The notes below the pieces were generated by a model. The model made no database searches. It saw nothing but the letters and a program-made list of their open reading frames with translations, and had not been told where the DNA came from. The position numbers and the translations under genes were made by a program. From positions 1,875,311 through 1,939,310 of the forward strand of contig SCFE01000066.1 in assembly GCA_004352715.1 (NCBI GenBank): a DNA stretch of 64,000 nt, written 5' to 3'. The DNA comes from Hofstenia miamia (taxonomy: Eukaryota > Xenacoelomorpha > Acoela). Below are positions 24,594 to 37,376 of the stretch, piece by piece. How positions within the stretch are numbered: position 1 is the first letter of the stretch; each line of letters opens with the position of its first letter.

Positions 24594-25088
24594 ATGGAGG
24601 ACAATGCGAAATCTACGTTTTATGTTTTGCTCCAACGTTATCCAGTCATTCTGAGCCGAGCGCAGAAGCCCCTGGACAAAACCATAAAAAAGGCCGCAAT
24701 CGCCAATTTCATTCGCGAGTACAAGGAAAGTACAAACATTACACTCAAAGAAGAGCAGGTATGCAAGAAAATTTCAAATCTCAAGCAGCGACTGAAAGAA
24801 AAAACTGAAATCGCGCGTTCGGATAATTCTCAGTTAGTGCTGAAACCATGCGAAAAACTTTTATCAGATCTTTTGAACAACGACGCGCCTTTCGACTGTT
24901 TGGAAAACAATAATGAATTTTCACAGCGGGAATCGTTCGAATGTGGTCAACCGTATGATCCGTCCATGGACATGTTGGAAGATGATGTCACTCGAGAACT
25001 TACAACACCAGAACTTCAGCGGTTGGTTCTTCTTCAGCAGTACAAACTAAATAAAATTAAATTGGAGAAACAAGGTGTTTATTACTAA
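24594..25088 (+). CDS. Single-exon ORF with Myb/SANT- or MADF-like fold, 164 aa
   Basis: An intact 164-codon frame with richer, less AT-biased codon use than its surroundings. The N-terminal half (MEDNAKSTFYVLLQRYPVIL, then about 60 residues ending KKISNLKQRLKEKTE) has the aromatic and hydrophobic spacing of a three-helix SANT/MADF DNA-binding domain, with an acidic linker after it. The C-terminus (LTTPELQRLVLLQQYKLNKI) is a short helix. Proteins of this layout occur in PIF/Harbinger and related DNA transposons and in genes domesticated from them. No transposase lies next to it. AACAAG-GTGTTT near the end could be a splice donor, in which case this is a first exon. Function is not known from the sequence. 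Confidence 0.5.
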   Translation: MEDNAKSTFYVLLQRYPVILSRAQKPLDKTIKKAAIANFIREYKESTNITLKEEQVCKKISNLKQRLKEKTEIARSDNSQLVLKPCEKLLSDLLNNDAPFDCLENNNEFSQRESFECGQPYDPSMDMLEDDVTRELTTPELQRLVLLQQYKLNKIKLEKQGVYY

Positions 25089-25826
25089 CTGCTCCCACGC
25101 TGTACTTTGAGCTATCTGCTGCAATATATGTACTTTATACAATGTCTATGTTTTTATCCTTAAATGATTTTGCAGTCTAATTCATATTGTCTAACTATTA
25201 TACGAAGTTTACTTCATTATGCATAATTTATTTTCAAATAGACAGTTGCGTTAGGAGATATTTTTTATCTCATTTTAATTCAATTTGAAAAGTTTTTGTT
25301 TTACAACTGATTTAAAATTATGACGTTTGTAGTTAAAAATCGCTATTTCAATTTGGTGGGAATTAACATCGACTAATGTTTCCAATGCGGTTTCCATACA
25401 TTTAAAAGTTGATAGCAGAGCTATTCGTGTAACGCGTCATCTCCTTTCTAATTGTGCAATTGAAAAGAAATATTATTACTCTTAGTATTTTCAAAAATTT
25501 CTTTTACGAAGCAATTAATTTAATTCAATAATTTAGTGACAATTTGCAATTACTTATAATTCCAATCATAGTTTCTACTTTGCAACAAATATTATCACAA
25601 ATTTCATCTAATTTTCTCCCCTAAACTTTAATAATGTTTGATATGGTTTTCTTAAATTTTAGAACAAATTTTAAAAATGTACACCTCAAATTTTGATTTC
25701 TGTTGTAAAATTATCTGTATTCCTTCCAAACTAAAATTTTTTGCATACATTTGTTAAAATATTGTTAGACAATATCTGATAAAAACTTTAGTCAAACTAC
25801 GCGAACTTCTGACAAAATCGCTTATT

Positions 25827-25860
<34 letters not shown>

Positions 25861-25952
25861 NNNNNNNNNNNNNNNNNNNNNNNNNNNNNNNNNNNNNNNN
25901 NNNNNNNNNNNNNNNNNNNNNNNNNNNNNNNNNNNNNNNNNNNNNNNNNNNN

Positions 25953-25987
<35 letters not shown>

Positions 25988-28900
25988 TAAAGGTAGACAG
26001 AAAAAGCTTTCGAACATATAAAGATTATCAAAACAAACTAAATGTACGATTAGAAAGTCGTCTGAACAAAGTTCAGGAAGGAAACTACGCTTTGTACTAC
26101 GTAGCTTTCGACCAAACACCGCTAGTTACAAACCGGTCAACGATGTGCAGGGTCGGGAAATTTAGTACCTACCCCGCTTTGTCTTAATCTAGCTCAGCTC
26201 ACTTAAATTAATGCCAAAAATGTCTTCAAATTTTTCGATATAGACCATTGTTGGATGTTAGAAAAAAACAATAAAATCTACACACTGAAATTTGAAAGTC
26301 TTAGTTGAGTCTTGGAGTAATATATTATCCTAATGTAAATGTCAAAATGTAAATTGTTTTTCAACCCATTGTTTATAAATTATATAGCCTTTACTGCAAT
26401 TGGGTTGAATTATATGCATAGTTGGTTGATTATGAAATGGTATGTACTGAGCGGTAATAAATGCCTAAATAATATAGGATGTATGTGTACATGTCGCGTA
26501 CTAAATGGCAAGGCATTATTTAGCGCCATTGCAAAAGGCAGTATGTTGAAAACACATTTTCACTAAATATTTGTGTAAGTGTTACTTACAATTTTAAGCT
26601 CATAATATCAGTGCGCATGAAAAAACTTTTGTATATATTAAAATGATAACTAATGTTAAATGCTATAGAAAAATTGATGTGGCCCTAAGTTTTTTCTAAT
26701 CCGCTATGTATTTTGTGTATGTATATATAATGGCATTGCTTATAGTGCCGTTCCATTCATGTGAATAGACGAGAATTTAATCTCCATTTTTCGGTGAAAG
26801 TCAATATACGAGTAATTGTTGATAATTTTAGCTTGCTTGTTGTCATAGAAGTGTTTTCGTTTTTGTGTCCACATTGGTCATTCTCTTTGTTTCTCCATTT
26901 GTACCTTACAAAAGAATCATAGGTATGATCTCATATCTTGCTTATAAGAATGCGATTTTTACTTAGAAGATGAATTCTATTCTGAGCACTCTTTTCTCTG
27001 GCAAATCTTTTACATTATCATCAGTATGCAGGTTGTGCGGCACAAGTATTACTTTGCTTGGACTTTGGGTATGTTCAAATTTCTTATAACTAGCAAATTT
27101 ATACTCTTCATATATGCAGCTCAGCTCATAGTTGGAATGCGCTAGAAAACTCATTTGATTTGATCCAATAATATTAAATACAATGACATTAGAAAAATCC
27201 TATATTGCAAATTAGCAGACTGGATACGACCAAATTCTGACCGAAAACATGCAATTATTGATGTTCATGTTTAAATATATTTTACAATTCCGAAATAATA
27301 TAGATGTTTAGATTGCATTGAGGTTGAATTGAAACAGTGGTGAATGATTTTTCGCTTTAGGCTTAGAGCGGTGAATATATCAGGCTTGAGATTCTTTGGT
27401 AATGACATGTCGATCCGATTCCATTTTTCCTTTCTATTGACTGATAGTGGATATTTCTATAGTGTGTTTTTTAAAAGTCTGATATTAAATTTTGCATTCG
27501 CTTAGCTTAATTCACTTAACATAAACGTTTTATCTTAATGTGGATTTTGTTCCGCTTTTTGAGTTTATCTAAGCAATACTTAAATCGTGTAAATTCAATA
27601 AAGAAAATGTTTTTTATTGCGCAGGTCCTACAATCACTTTTAAGATATTTTAGTGTCCTTGAAATCGTCATTTTTCCTATGTAGCTGTCATTGCCAATTT
27701 TAAACCTTTTCTGAGTCTTGCATGGATCTGAAGAAATAATTTAAAACAGACAGTTCACATCAAATTAAGTACTTAATGAAATCATTTTCGAATTTAAAAT
27801 CAATGTCTTTCTTTAATGAGGCAAAGCGTTTCATCGGCTTCAATAGTTTTCTTTCGATCTTTTTACTTAATTAATGAACCGGGCTTAATTTTGCCTTTGT
27901 TGGAAACTATGAAGCGATATCTATTTTTTCCAAAAATTGCGTAAGGTGGCCACCAGGAATCCCGTTCTTTTCCAAAGTTCCGCACTACATCAATTTGTTT
28001 TTTATCCTCTACTTAGATGTGTTTGGTATTTTAGTAGATTTATGAATAACACTTTATTACTGTAACCACAAATTATTTTCCAGTTCTAGATTCTGCTAAT
28101 ATTGGTTCAACTGTTTTTAGACCCTATTTTGTCTGTAGAACTTACAGGGGGTTGATTGATATATATGGGATGACATCAACACTTTAATAATATTTAGGAA
28201 AAAGTGGTGAGTGATTTTTTAAAGTTTTCGATTTTTTCAATATGATAAATTTTATGATGCTTTCTGAGTTGGCAAAAACTGATTAATATATTAATGGGAG
28301 GCCTTTTTACCTTACAACAGATATAAAATGTCGAAATAGCGAATAAAAACAGTAGTTTCTGTAAAAACGCAATGTGGCATAATCAAAATTACTTTAAATT
28401 TTGTCAGAATACTTCTCACACTATGAAAGTAAAACTCAGGAAGACACAGATTTTCAAACATCTAAAATTTTGAAAAGGTTTGCACGGGGTGGTGTCAACC
28501 ACAGGGTTAAGTATATGTATCGTCTTACCATATAATCAAAATGTATTTGCAGTTTGGATTGAAATATTTGTAAAATTTATCAATTCAGTTATAAAATTCT
28601 TTCTAAACAGCTTTTTTCAAGCAATTTCCCAGGAAAATACTCTTTTTTAGTTTTAGATTTCTGCTTTGTCAAACAAAACATGGTTGCATTATGGCGAGGA
28701 TTACTAAATTAGTCCTTGCTTAATGGACATTGATTTCTTCCACTATGCACTCTGTGGAAGTAAATTAACACTATTAATTGTTGCAAAATCAAATATTATT
28801 TAATTTTGAAAATGCATATATTTGAGTTAACTAAACGCTATGTGCTATTAATTAAAGGAAAATTGTGCCTTATTCATTTATCCATTTCAATTAACACTTT

Positions 28901-31429
28901 TGTTTCTTTTCATAGCAAACCTCATTTTTTTAAAATTCTACTCACCTCCTTTCGAAATGACAGACGTACAAAGGCAAGTGAAAGACGACATATTGACATA
29001 GTAGTTGTTCTATCCATTTAATTAATTCATATAATTAGCATAGCTAAATTATTATTGTTTACCTGGATTGCATTATATATTATACATTTTTTTATTATGC
29101 TCTTTAAATTCGTTCACTGCCTATTTTATGGAGGAAGTTAACTGGTATTTATTTTCTGCTGCTAGCGGTGTAGGTAGATTTAATGTCAATCGTGGCATTT
29201 GCTTATTTTAATGAATGTGTGGGCAAATGAGCTCAGACTTGTAAATTGACATATCAACTCTAGGCAGTATTTATTGCATTATTATCTAGACATATGAATG
29301 ATTTTGTTTTTCTTCAACCCAAATTGGGAGTTATAAATCTCTCTGTAGCAAGGCTGGTCGCAGCGATCCCAAGTGGGTTATTTAATGGCAATTTTTACTG
29401 CGTACTATATTTACCAATCAAGTTCAAGGTTAAAATATATACTACTTAAACTTAATATATTCAAATTTTCTCGTTTTTTATTAAGGTTTCGTTTGCTGTT
29501 ATTTGTATAAAAATTTATGTTTACCATTGTAGTTGTGTTACCCGTTAATTGCAGTGTCCGTGCCCTGGCCCGTAACCCGTATGCATACAAATAGGCTCGT
29601 GGTTTGTGCGTGCCTGCATCCCAAGCATGTTATGCACGTTAGCTAAATGGTATTTTGCGCTATTGCAGATCAACGGACTCTGATTTCTAAAAGCCGAAAT
29701 GACGTCAAATCACATGCTAAGGGTTTACGTCATCAAATGCTAAAAATTCATTATTTTCCAGATTTAGTACTTATGTCTATAAAATTTCAAAAAAAATTAG
29801 TTTAGGTTTCCGATGACCTTATATCAAGTGTTGCGTAGAAACAATGTGTTTATATATATATCAGAGTTCGCTGATCTGTAATAAATTCTATTATTTAACT
29901 AAAATAGCTTGAATAACAAGAAAAATTGCTAGTGTTCTATTATTTATATGCATATCTAAAATGTCATAACACCTATCAATGTAGTTTACTTCAAAAACCA
30001 CATTAAGTACTTTTGTTGGCATCACTGAGAAGTCTAATTTTTCGACTACGTCATAATTAAGTATCGTTTCCAGATCTATGAACACATTTTGTTAATTCAT
30101 TGACAAATCCAACATTAAATTGACAACACATCAAACTATGAAATTACTTTAAATGATCAACTTCTTCTTCATTTACTGGAAACGAGGTTTTAGTTATCAC
30201 AGTATAACACTACACTGCTTGTATGACATTGTAAAATGGGTAAATTGCAATACTTATATTCAAAGGGTATGGAACGGCTTCTGAAGTTAACAACTTCTGA
30301 TTCATTCGTTACAATATAATGTACTTAAGTAGGATATGTTTATCAATGCCATAAAAGATTTGAAATGGAATTCGCTGAGATTGAGGAAGACAGTTAGCAT
30401 TATGTGGTTCGGTGAAATATTTAATGTTCTATGTTTGTAAATCTACATGTAGGGTAGTGTACATATACGAAGTTAGAAATATAGAATTGATAGATAGAAA
30501 TTTCAATCAAATGTTTTAAAGAATTAAGATCCTCGAAGAACGTCAAAAAATCATGTTTAAATTGAAGCCCGTATAGCTGGCCCGTACCTGTACTATAGAA
30601 GCCCACGTCTTTACACCTTTAACGTGCCCATTACCATCCGTAGCCTGGAGTATGACTGTACTGATCAAGAAAAATTTGCCGGCTAGCATTTAGGAGAGGT
30701 AGAAAAATAATGTTTTGTCGAAATTTAATAGACATCCAATTAGTTTCGAATTGATTTAATATTCATTAAGTATTTAACCGTTCGAATACGCTTAGGGGTA
30801 AAAAATACCAAAATCGTACGTTTAAGGATGTGTAGAATAAAAAAAGCGTATTTAAATATATTTGTTCTCAGCATTCTCGCATAGATCAATTTCATAGCTG
30901 ATGCAATTAAAAATCGTATCTGCTTAACTTGTATTGTGGAAATACACTACATTGCACAATTCGTCAAGCGATTATAATATTGAGGTAGTCTAAATTCGGA
31001 AGGCCGCTGCGAAGTCAATTTTTACGGTTTGGCATAAAAGTATTATCATTCTCGAGATAATCAATGGCTCCATGTGGCAATGTTTTCAATTTTAAACTTG
31101 ATCAATATCTTTCTTTCAAGTTGCGAACTTTTAGAAATCAATATTTAGGAACAAAATAGTTTTTTTCTCAAACTAAATTATCCAATGCGAATATGTTTGT
31201 TAGAAATATGTCTTTCTTATAAATTGTTTAGCTGAGATATACTGTATATTTTAGTAGATTATATAGGTGAATAATTCCCTTTAATTGAATTTGGCAGAAA
31301 TATTTCGAATCAATGCATGCAAATGTTTACAATATTTTACAATGCTAACATAATATCTAAAGATAATTATATTGACAATATTTATATTTATTTTAGCTAA
31401 TGCTAACTCTAATTGATCTTGTAACTCTA
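25089..31429. other. Long non-coding AT-rich stretch
   Basis: No exon, transposon or RNA gene was recognised. It contains an (AT)n microsatellite split by a gap (25829-25982) and scattered short open frames of intronic composition. The missing middle exon(s) of the MBOAT-like gene should lie between 6286 and 33073, possibly here. Confidence 0.5.
25829..25982. repeat. (AT)n microsatellite with embedded 92-N gap
   Basis: Alternating TA on both sides of the N run at 25861-25952; the gap is unresolved microsatellite. Confidence 0.95.
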
Positions 31430-32360
31430 GTGCTAACCCTACTTGGTGCCAAGTTCAGGGTGAATACTTTGTTCTTTCTCATATTTCAATGCATTGTTAT
31501 TGTCTAATTTAGTTTCTTATATAAATTTATAGCTGTGTTGAGGTGAAATATTCATATAGGTTCAAGCAGAACATCTTTAATTGACGTTTTCTGAAACATA
31601 GGCGAATTTTCAGATATGGCTATTAATTCAATATTGTAATGCGGGGTTCAGGCTGAATGTTTTAAACAGATACATCATTGCTGGCATGTGGTTAGCAAAA
31701 GCTAAGAAATCGTGAATTATTAAAAAAAAAACTACTGATTAAATTGGCTTGAAGCTAAGGCAGAATCGCTTTCTAATATAATTGTACATCTAAAAGGTTT
31801 AGAAAATCTATAATTTCGTATTGGCATGAAAATAAGTGGCATCGCTTTCCAATATAATTTTACATCTAAAAACCTTTAGAAAATACATAAATTTTGTATT
31901 GTCCTTAGTGTTTGAGTTGTTCCTGGGATAACAGGTTATCACAAAATGTAGGTAGAGAAAACTAAGAAATCATGAATTATTCAATAATTAGTGATCCCAT
32001 AGTTGTGAATTTAGTACTCCTATATTTTAATGAAACAATATTAATGTCGGGTTCAGTCTGAATATGTTTAATTGAAATTTTCTAAAGTATAGACGAATTT
32101 TATGATCTGGCTATTATTTCAATATTATTGTAATGTAGTTGGATATATGTGATAAAAGCCACGAAGCGCCTTGGTGCCAAGAAATTTCCTTATTAGAACA
32201 TAAATCTAAATATAGTACGATCTATGATAAAAACCATGAGGCGACTTGGTGCCGTGAGATTTCTTTGTTTAAATATTTAACTAAAAATAATATGATTTAT
32301 GCAATAAAAGCGCGAGGCGCCATGGCACCGAGAAATTTCTTTATTAATATATAATATTAC
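31430..32360. repeat. Complex diverged tandem-repeat region
   Basis: Three diverged units of about 75 bases begin near 32150, 32225 and 32299, each with a GATAAAA-type start, a G-GCG-CTTGGTGCC core and an AAATTTC tail. A separate pair of roughly 75-base units lies at about 31762-31905 (shared word ATCGCTTTC, then ACATCTAAAA). Words such as GTTCAGGCTGAAT and GGCTATTA-TTCAATATT also recur at about 31600-31660 and 32040-32130. The short frame through 32139-32354 is a by-product of the repeat. Confidence 0.65.
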
Positions 32361-33073
32361 ATCTTTATTTGATATATAATATAAGATGTACGTGGTAATT
32401 AATAAATACTGGTTTATTAAGCAATAGTTTTGCTAGTTAATTTTAATCATGAACTGTTGTGAAAGAGCTAATCAAGTCCTCCAAGTTGTTGTGCCCTGCC
32501 TTATATTCACGTGTTGATATCTATACTGAATATCTGCCCTATATTGCTCCACGCTTTATATTCTTCCCACTACACTAAATAAAATTATACTCCAAAAAAC
32601 TATTTGCGATAACCTATTACCCTATATTTGTTCTATGACAAAATTCATAACACTACTCCACTCCACCAATGTCAAATATTTGGAATCCCAGGTAAAAATG
32701 CACATTTTATCAAGCAGGGGACTTTGATGTAATTTCTCTAAAATTAGCAATTTTTTCTTCAGTTTTTCTCAACTCCAGAATGATTTCGGCCCACATTTTC
32801 TAGGTGGAAACCCACCTTAGAAAAACATTGGGGCATGGACGCTCCAACGTTCCCCGCCCTACCGTGCCCCATGGGTTGAGCCCTTCCATTTCCATCTGTG
32901 GTGGCGGCCATCCCACCTATTTTTAGGGAGATTATTTGTCAATATTAGTGTGAGAGCATGTTCGCTCCTTCTATGTTTCACACCAAAATCAGATTATTTT
33001 ATACTTTGAGTGTGCAAAGAGTTTTCTCTCCTATGTTGTTAGGTTTATACATTAAATATTTTTTATTTTTTAG
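32361..33073. other. Non-coding intron sequence before the 33074 exon
   Basis: No gene. A GC-richer patch at 32790-32910 contains an imperfect hairpin (CTAGGTGG...CCACCTTAG). The last bases form the T-rich acceptor tract of the next exon. Confidence 0.5.
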
Positions 33074-33177
33074 GAGAATTAATTAACAATGCAGCTGGTT
33101 TTGGTTTTAATGGCTTTGACGAAAACGGACATGCAAAATGGGATGCACTACGAAACATCGAAGTTGTGAATTTCGAG
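33074..33177 (+). CDS. MBOAT1/2-like lysophospholipid acyltransferase, internal exon
   Basis: Bounded by a TTTTTTAG acceptor and a GTAAGG donor. Two bases finish a codon, then 34 codons end in phase 0. The peptide includes ELINNAAGFGFNGFDENG and KWDALRNIEV. The NNAAGFGFxGxDxxGxxxWD pattern is diagnostic of the MBOAT lysophospholipid acyltransferases. It joins in phase to the exon at 37312. The strong peptide conservation in an otherwise decayed region argues for a working host gene. Confidence 0.85.
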
Positions 33178-33421
33178 GTAAGGGATGCTTCCACCATCAT
33201 ACACATGATTCCAAACAATTTTTTTATTTTTCTACATGAATGCAAGTTTTGTGTAGCAAACTAGCTAGTATGCTTATTTCATTCGCTTTAGCGAACGTTT
33301 CTAAATTTAATTTGTATACATATATAAACATGCAAATTCTCATCAAAGATGGTTGAATTATGTTTAACATACTGCCAGGATAGAATATGAATTAATTATA
33401 AAATAAATCATTTTAATATTG

Positions 33422-33475
<54 letters not shown>

Positions 33476-34461
33476 CCATTAACTGTAAATTGCGAAAATA
33501 TAACCAGAATGTTCACACGTAAACACAACTGAATCCAACTACAAGAAAGTATATGTTTAGAAAACAAATTCGAGACACTTATTAAGGAATTTCCGGGCAT
33601 TCAAAGCTGCTAATGAAGTTCAAGATTTTTATATCAATGATCTTCTAAAAGCATTTAATTGGGAAAATTTCCCCTAAATTATGCAAAAAAAACTTTTTCA
33701 ATTCAGAAATCCTTTATTGCTTAATTGAATCAATCATAGTCAATTTTTTAATTCCACTTCTTACAATTTTGTTTGTTAATCTGTATACCGTTTGTAAATA
33801 ACTGTAAACGCATGTTGCTAATAACAGAACTCATGCATCACTTACATATTGCAAAAGTTGTCCGGGTTTTTTGTAAAGTAACGTTGAATCAATTTCACTA
33901 TATATATATGTAGAGCAAATGCGAGTGAATTCTAATATGAATTCTGCATGTTTTTAACTTTATGCATGCTTTTGTTTTAGCTCTTGATTTCAATGAAGAA
34001 AGCTAGTTGTTATGCATGGATTGTCTCAAAAGATTTCTCGTTTTTATGTGATCTTTTGACATTGTTCATAGCATGAAGCTAGTGTCACTTCACAGGTTGG
34101 TCTCATAGCGTGCCACGTGATTGTAGCTTATTTTTTACTTTATTGTTACTGTTCAATCACTAATTTCATCGTTTTAACCATTCCATCTTATCATTGTATT
34201 TGACTTATTCTTTTAGGAATAGTCTTTTCACAACTCTTAATTTTCATAATGTACTAACATGAAGTGGAATTTCGTTTTGGTGTAAAGTACAAATATATAT
34301 TATTGGTTGTAGATCATGATCTATGGAAAAATTTAAGTTTCATATCATATTCTGTTCAAATTTCAGTATGATATGCCCTTAAATATAACTTTTCTTCGCA
34401 CATGTGAGCTTTTTAAATTTCTATTAAGAAAATTATTTTTAGGCTAATTTCTATAGTATTA
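33178..34461. other. Intron with long (AT)n microsatellite
   Basis: No gene. Holds an uninterrupted (AT)n run at about 33425-33473. Confidence 0.6.
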
Positions 34462-34724
34462 AACCCCGTTTACACGATAAGTTTTCCCTCATGAGTTTAT
34501 CTTTATTTACGAACTAATTATTAGATTAAGTAAACATCATTTGCGTTTACACGATAAGTTTTTCCTTATGGCTTCATGTTCTTAACCGCAAAACTTGCCA
34601 ACATTTTCTGAGTTCGTAAGTTTTCCCTTACGATCAGTTATCTCCGGATAATTTGCGTTTATTCGATAAATTTTCCATTACATAAGGGGAAATCATAAGG
34701 TAAACCTATCATGTAAACGGGGCT
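34462..34724. mobile_element. 263-bp MITE with terminal inverted repeats
   Basis: The left end AACCCCGTTTACACGATAAG is matched inversely by the right end CTATCATGTAAACGGGGCT, with internal repeats of a TTTACACGATAAGTTTT motif. TTA flanks both sides (34459-34461 and 34725-34727), fitting a 3-bp PIF/Harbinger-type duplication; reading it as TTAA would fit piggyBac instead. No coding capacity. Confidence 0.75.
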
Positions 34725-35782
34725 TTAACCTCATTTTCGTCGTTGACATCGTAGATATCGCTTTGATTGTTTGTAGATCTTAGTGATAAACTTTTAGGTT
34801 TTTTATGTTATGAAATCTCTTTAAAAATTTCTAAGCATCTGTTATAAGTTACTAAAACCATTTGAATTGCCGAATATTTTTTAACAATACATTGACCATT
34901 ATGACTATGTTTGCTTTGACAGAAGGAATATCAAATGAGAACATCATTTAAGATTGTTGCATTTGCAAACTCAAATTAGTTATCAATGCATAATTAGCCT
35001 AATATTGCACTAGTGTCAGTGTTTTTGGTGAACGCATGCTGGAATTTTGATCCACTAGCTGCTTTAGTATAAGATAGTGACACTACACACAATAGGCAGA
35101 AGCGGGTCGGGTCAAGGTGTTTCGTCAACCTGTAATTTAAGAAAGCATTTTTAAAAACTTATTTTTCCACTTACACATTTGTTTCATATACAAAAACTGT
35201 AAAATCCAAATATAAGCTGTAAAACCACTCGTCCACTATTTTAGAGGTATTTATTGAAATCTTGTAGTAATTGGGTTCACGCACAATTTGTCTCTTTGTG
35301 AGTCCGAACCTGTAGTTCACGTTAGAAAAAAATTTTGCATGTTGGGTCGAGTCATGAGATTTCACTGATTAGTTCCAACTTTGCTACAGTCAGCTGCCTT
35401 CTGGATTGTTTGTTTTGTCACTTTAGCAGGTTATGGGCTTTAGAGTTTACTTGTATAAATCTTGGAACACTCCCGATATCCAGTCCCATCCGATCCCGCG
35501 GGATCGGACCAAGGTACCGAAACTAACTGTTACAGGACGGAAACGATGCTACATCACCCAAAGCTTATAATTTATTATTTAGTTAATTAATTTTCGGCAC
35601 TTGGTGTCAAGCGAAAGTAGTGATTGACAAACACAAAAACAAATTTAAAAGAAATTAGAAATACACAGCTATCAATTATTATTTTATAAGTGACTCTTTT
35701 GAAATGAATGTTGGAACACTATACACAGCGGAATACAGGGAAAAACGCACCATTCGAAGAATATTGAATCTGATATATAAGA
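34725..35782. other. Intronic non-coding stretch with a perfect 20-bp palindrome
   Basis: No gene. TCCGATCCCGCGGGATCGGA at 35489-35508 is a perfect palindrome, conspicuously GC-rich in this AT-rich context; it may be the centre of a decayed DNA element. Confidence 0.6.
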
Positions 35783-36640
35783 ATGGAGGAATTTTATCCT
35801 ATATTAAAGGAATCGCAATATCGCAATGTTATAACAAAAGATAACGTTGCAAAATTAGTTTTTGTTGTTTCAAAACTGTCTTACAGGATATCGTGCTACT
35901 GCCATGGTATTCAGTTAGTAGTCCATTGTGCTTTACCCCGTGGTTATCTACCACTTTTCCACTGTGACCTCTCAACACTATTTTCAATGTGGTTGCGATC
36001 GCCGAATGAAATATTTTTTTCCTGTCCTAAATTTTGTAAAGAAATTTTCTACAACTTTTCAATATTTAAGCTATCGGGACAGTTTTTGTATCATTTTAAA
36101 CGGTTTTCCATTTCAATACAAATATTCAAGCTTCTAATAACATGCGAAATTTCACTGATTTATTGAAAATAAATGCATAATTCTTAGGAACTAGCAAACC
36201 TTGGTAAATTGTCACTCGAACCCCGAGGTGGTCGCGATTCACAGTTTGAGAACCGCTGCTTTAGCCAATTCTGCTATTCAATTTCAAACTCAAATATCAG
36301 CCTTCAATACCATCGTTCAATATTTTAAGAAGTCAGGGTTAAACAGAAGATAAGATATCATATTAAAAAGAATGTTGCCATGCGATGTAATTCAACTTTA
36401 AACATGCTTGAATAATTGTTGAAAAATTATCATGAATCCTACAAATGTGGCGAGACAGTATTGCTGCTGCCGATGTTAATGTTATCACCGGACTTAGTGA
36501 TTACTTCCAACCAAGGCGATGCTAACCATCACCTTGCCTCCAACCTGTTTCAGAAGCTACAAATATACTCAACGTTAAAAAATATGGTGAATGCTATCAT
36601 TGCTAAGCTACTTGGATAAGCTTAAATCGTCTGAAGAATC
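35783..36640 (+). pseudogene. hAT transposase relic
   Basis: Three pieces in order on the + strand: RISCYCHGIQLVVHCAL (about 35890-35940), KKSGL (about 36330), and KKNVAMRCNSTLNMLE (about 36368-36415, a stop follows), then a helical stretch to 36619. These match the hAT signature in which a C-x-x-H-xLxLVVxxAL motif is followed by a (T)RWNST-xxML motif. Frames change between pieces and several stops occur, so the copy is dead. It lies in the intron between the 33074 and 37312 exons. Confidence 0.55.
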
Positions 36641-37311
36641 GGCTACCTCATTTCACCATAACGTTATCATTTTGGAAACTTAAAAATAATTGATTGATTG
36701 ACCTTTCAATTCAAGCCTCAGAGGCTATGTCTGAGTGAGCAATAAGCATTGCTGGAATGGCCATTACAGATAGGATATGCAGTCTTGAATCAAAACATGT
36801 TAATGAACTGTTATTTTACGATGAACTATTTACTTTTATTTTTATTGTACTTTATTGTAGTTTTATACCATGTTGTTGTTAATTTTTGTTTATTTGTTTG
36901 ATTTATGACAAAAATTCATCAAGTTTTGATATGTATTTCTTTTGGGACTAAACCGCGACCGAGACCCTGTGTTGCGAACGGAACCAGACACCGGGACCAT
37001 AAAGTCTCTAAATCCTAACCGTTTGGAAAATGAAATTTAAAGCAATGATTACTGGATCATGTTTCTTAGGATATCGTCCAATTAATGATAAGTTATTTCC
37101 TCTTTGAATTTAGTCACGCAAAATTATTTGGCTTGGTAGTTGTCAAATTCAAACCAGCAAAGAAATGCGACTTTTATTTCGCAAATTTGTCAATTAGAAT
37201 GTGTTGGTATTAAATTTATTGGAATTTCAACAACCTAGTTTGTTCGAATGAAAACTTACGCGGTTTAAGAATTCGGTTTTGCGGACTTCTTGAAAATTAT
37301 TTTCTTTTTAG
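36641..37311. other. Intron sequence
   Basis: No gene recognised; ends in the TTTTCTTTTTAG acceptor of the next exon. Confidence 0.6.
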
Positions 37312-37376
37312 ATGTCGCAAAATGTACCACAGGCAATCAGAAATTGGAACATCACTGCAAATACTTGGTTACATAA
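37312..37376 (+). CDS. MBOAT1/2-like lysophospholipid acyltransferase, internal exon (active-site Asn region)
   Basis: A 65-base exon with acceptor TTTTTAG and donor GTATGT. It starts in phase 0 and ends after two bases of a codon. Its peptide MSQNVPQAIRNWNITANTWL carries the NWNI-x(4)-WL motif in which MBOAT enzymes place a conserved asparagine. It joins in phase to 33074-33177 upstream and 38100-38232 downstream. Confidence 0.8.

Noticed and set aside
33364-33600. Tyr-Ile repeat peptide
   Set aside because: Translation of an (AT)n microsatellite.
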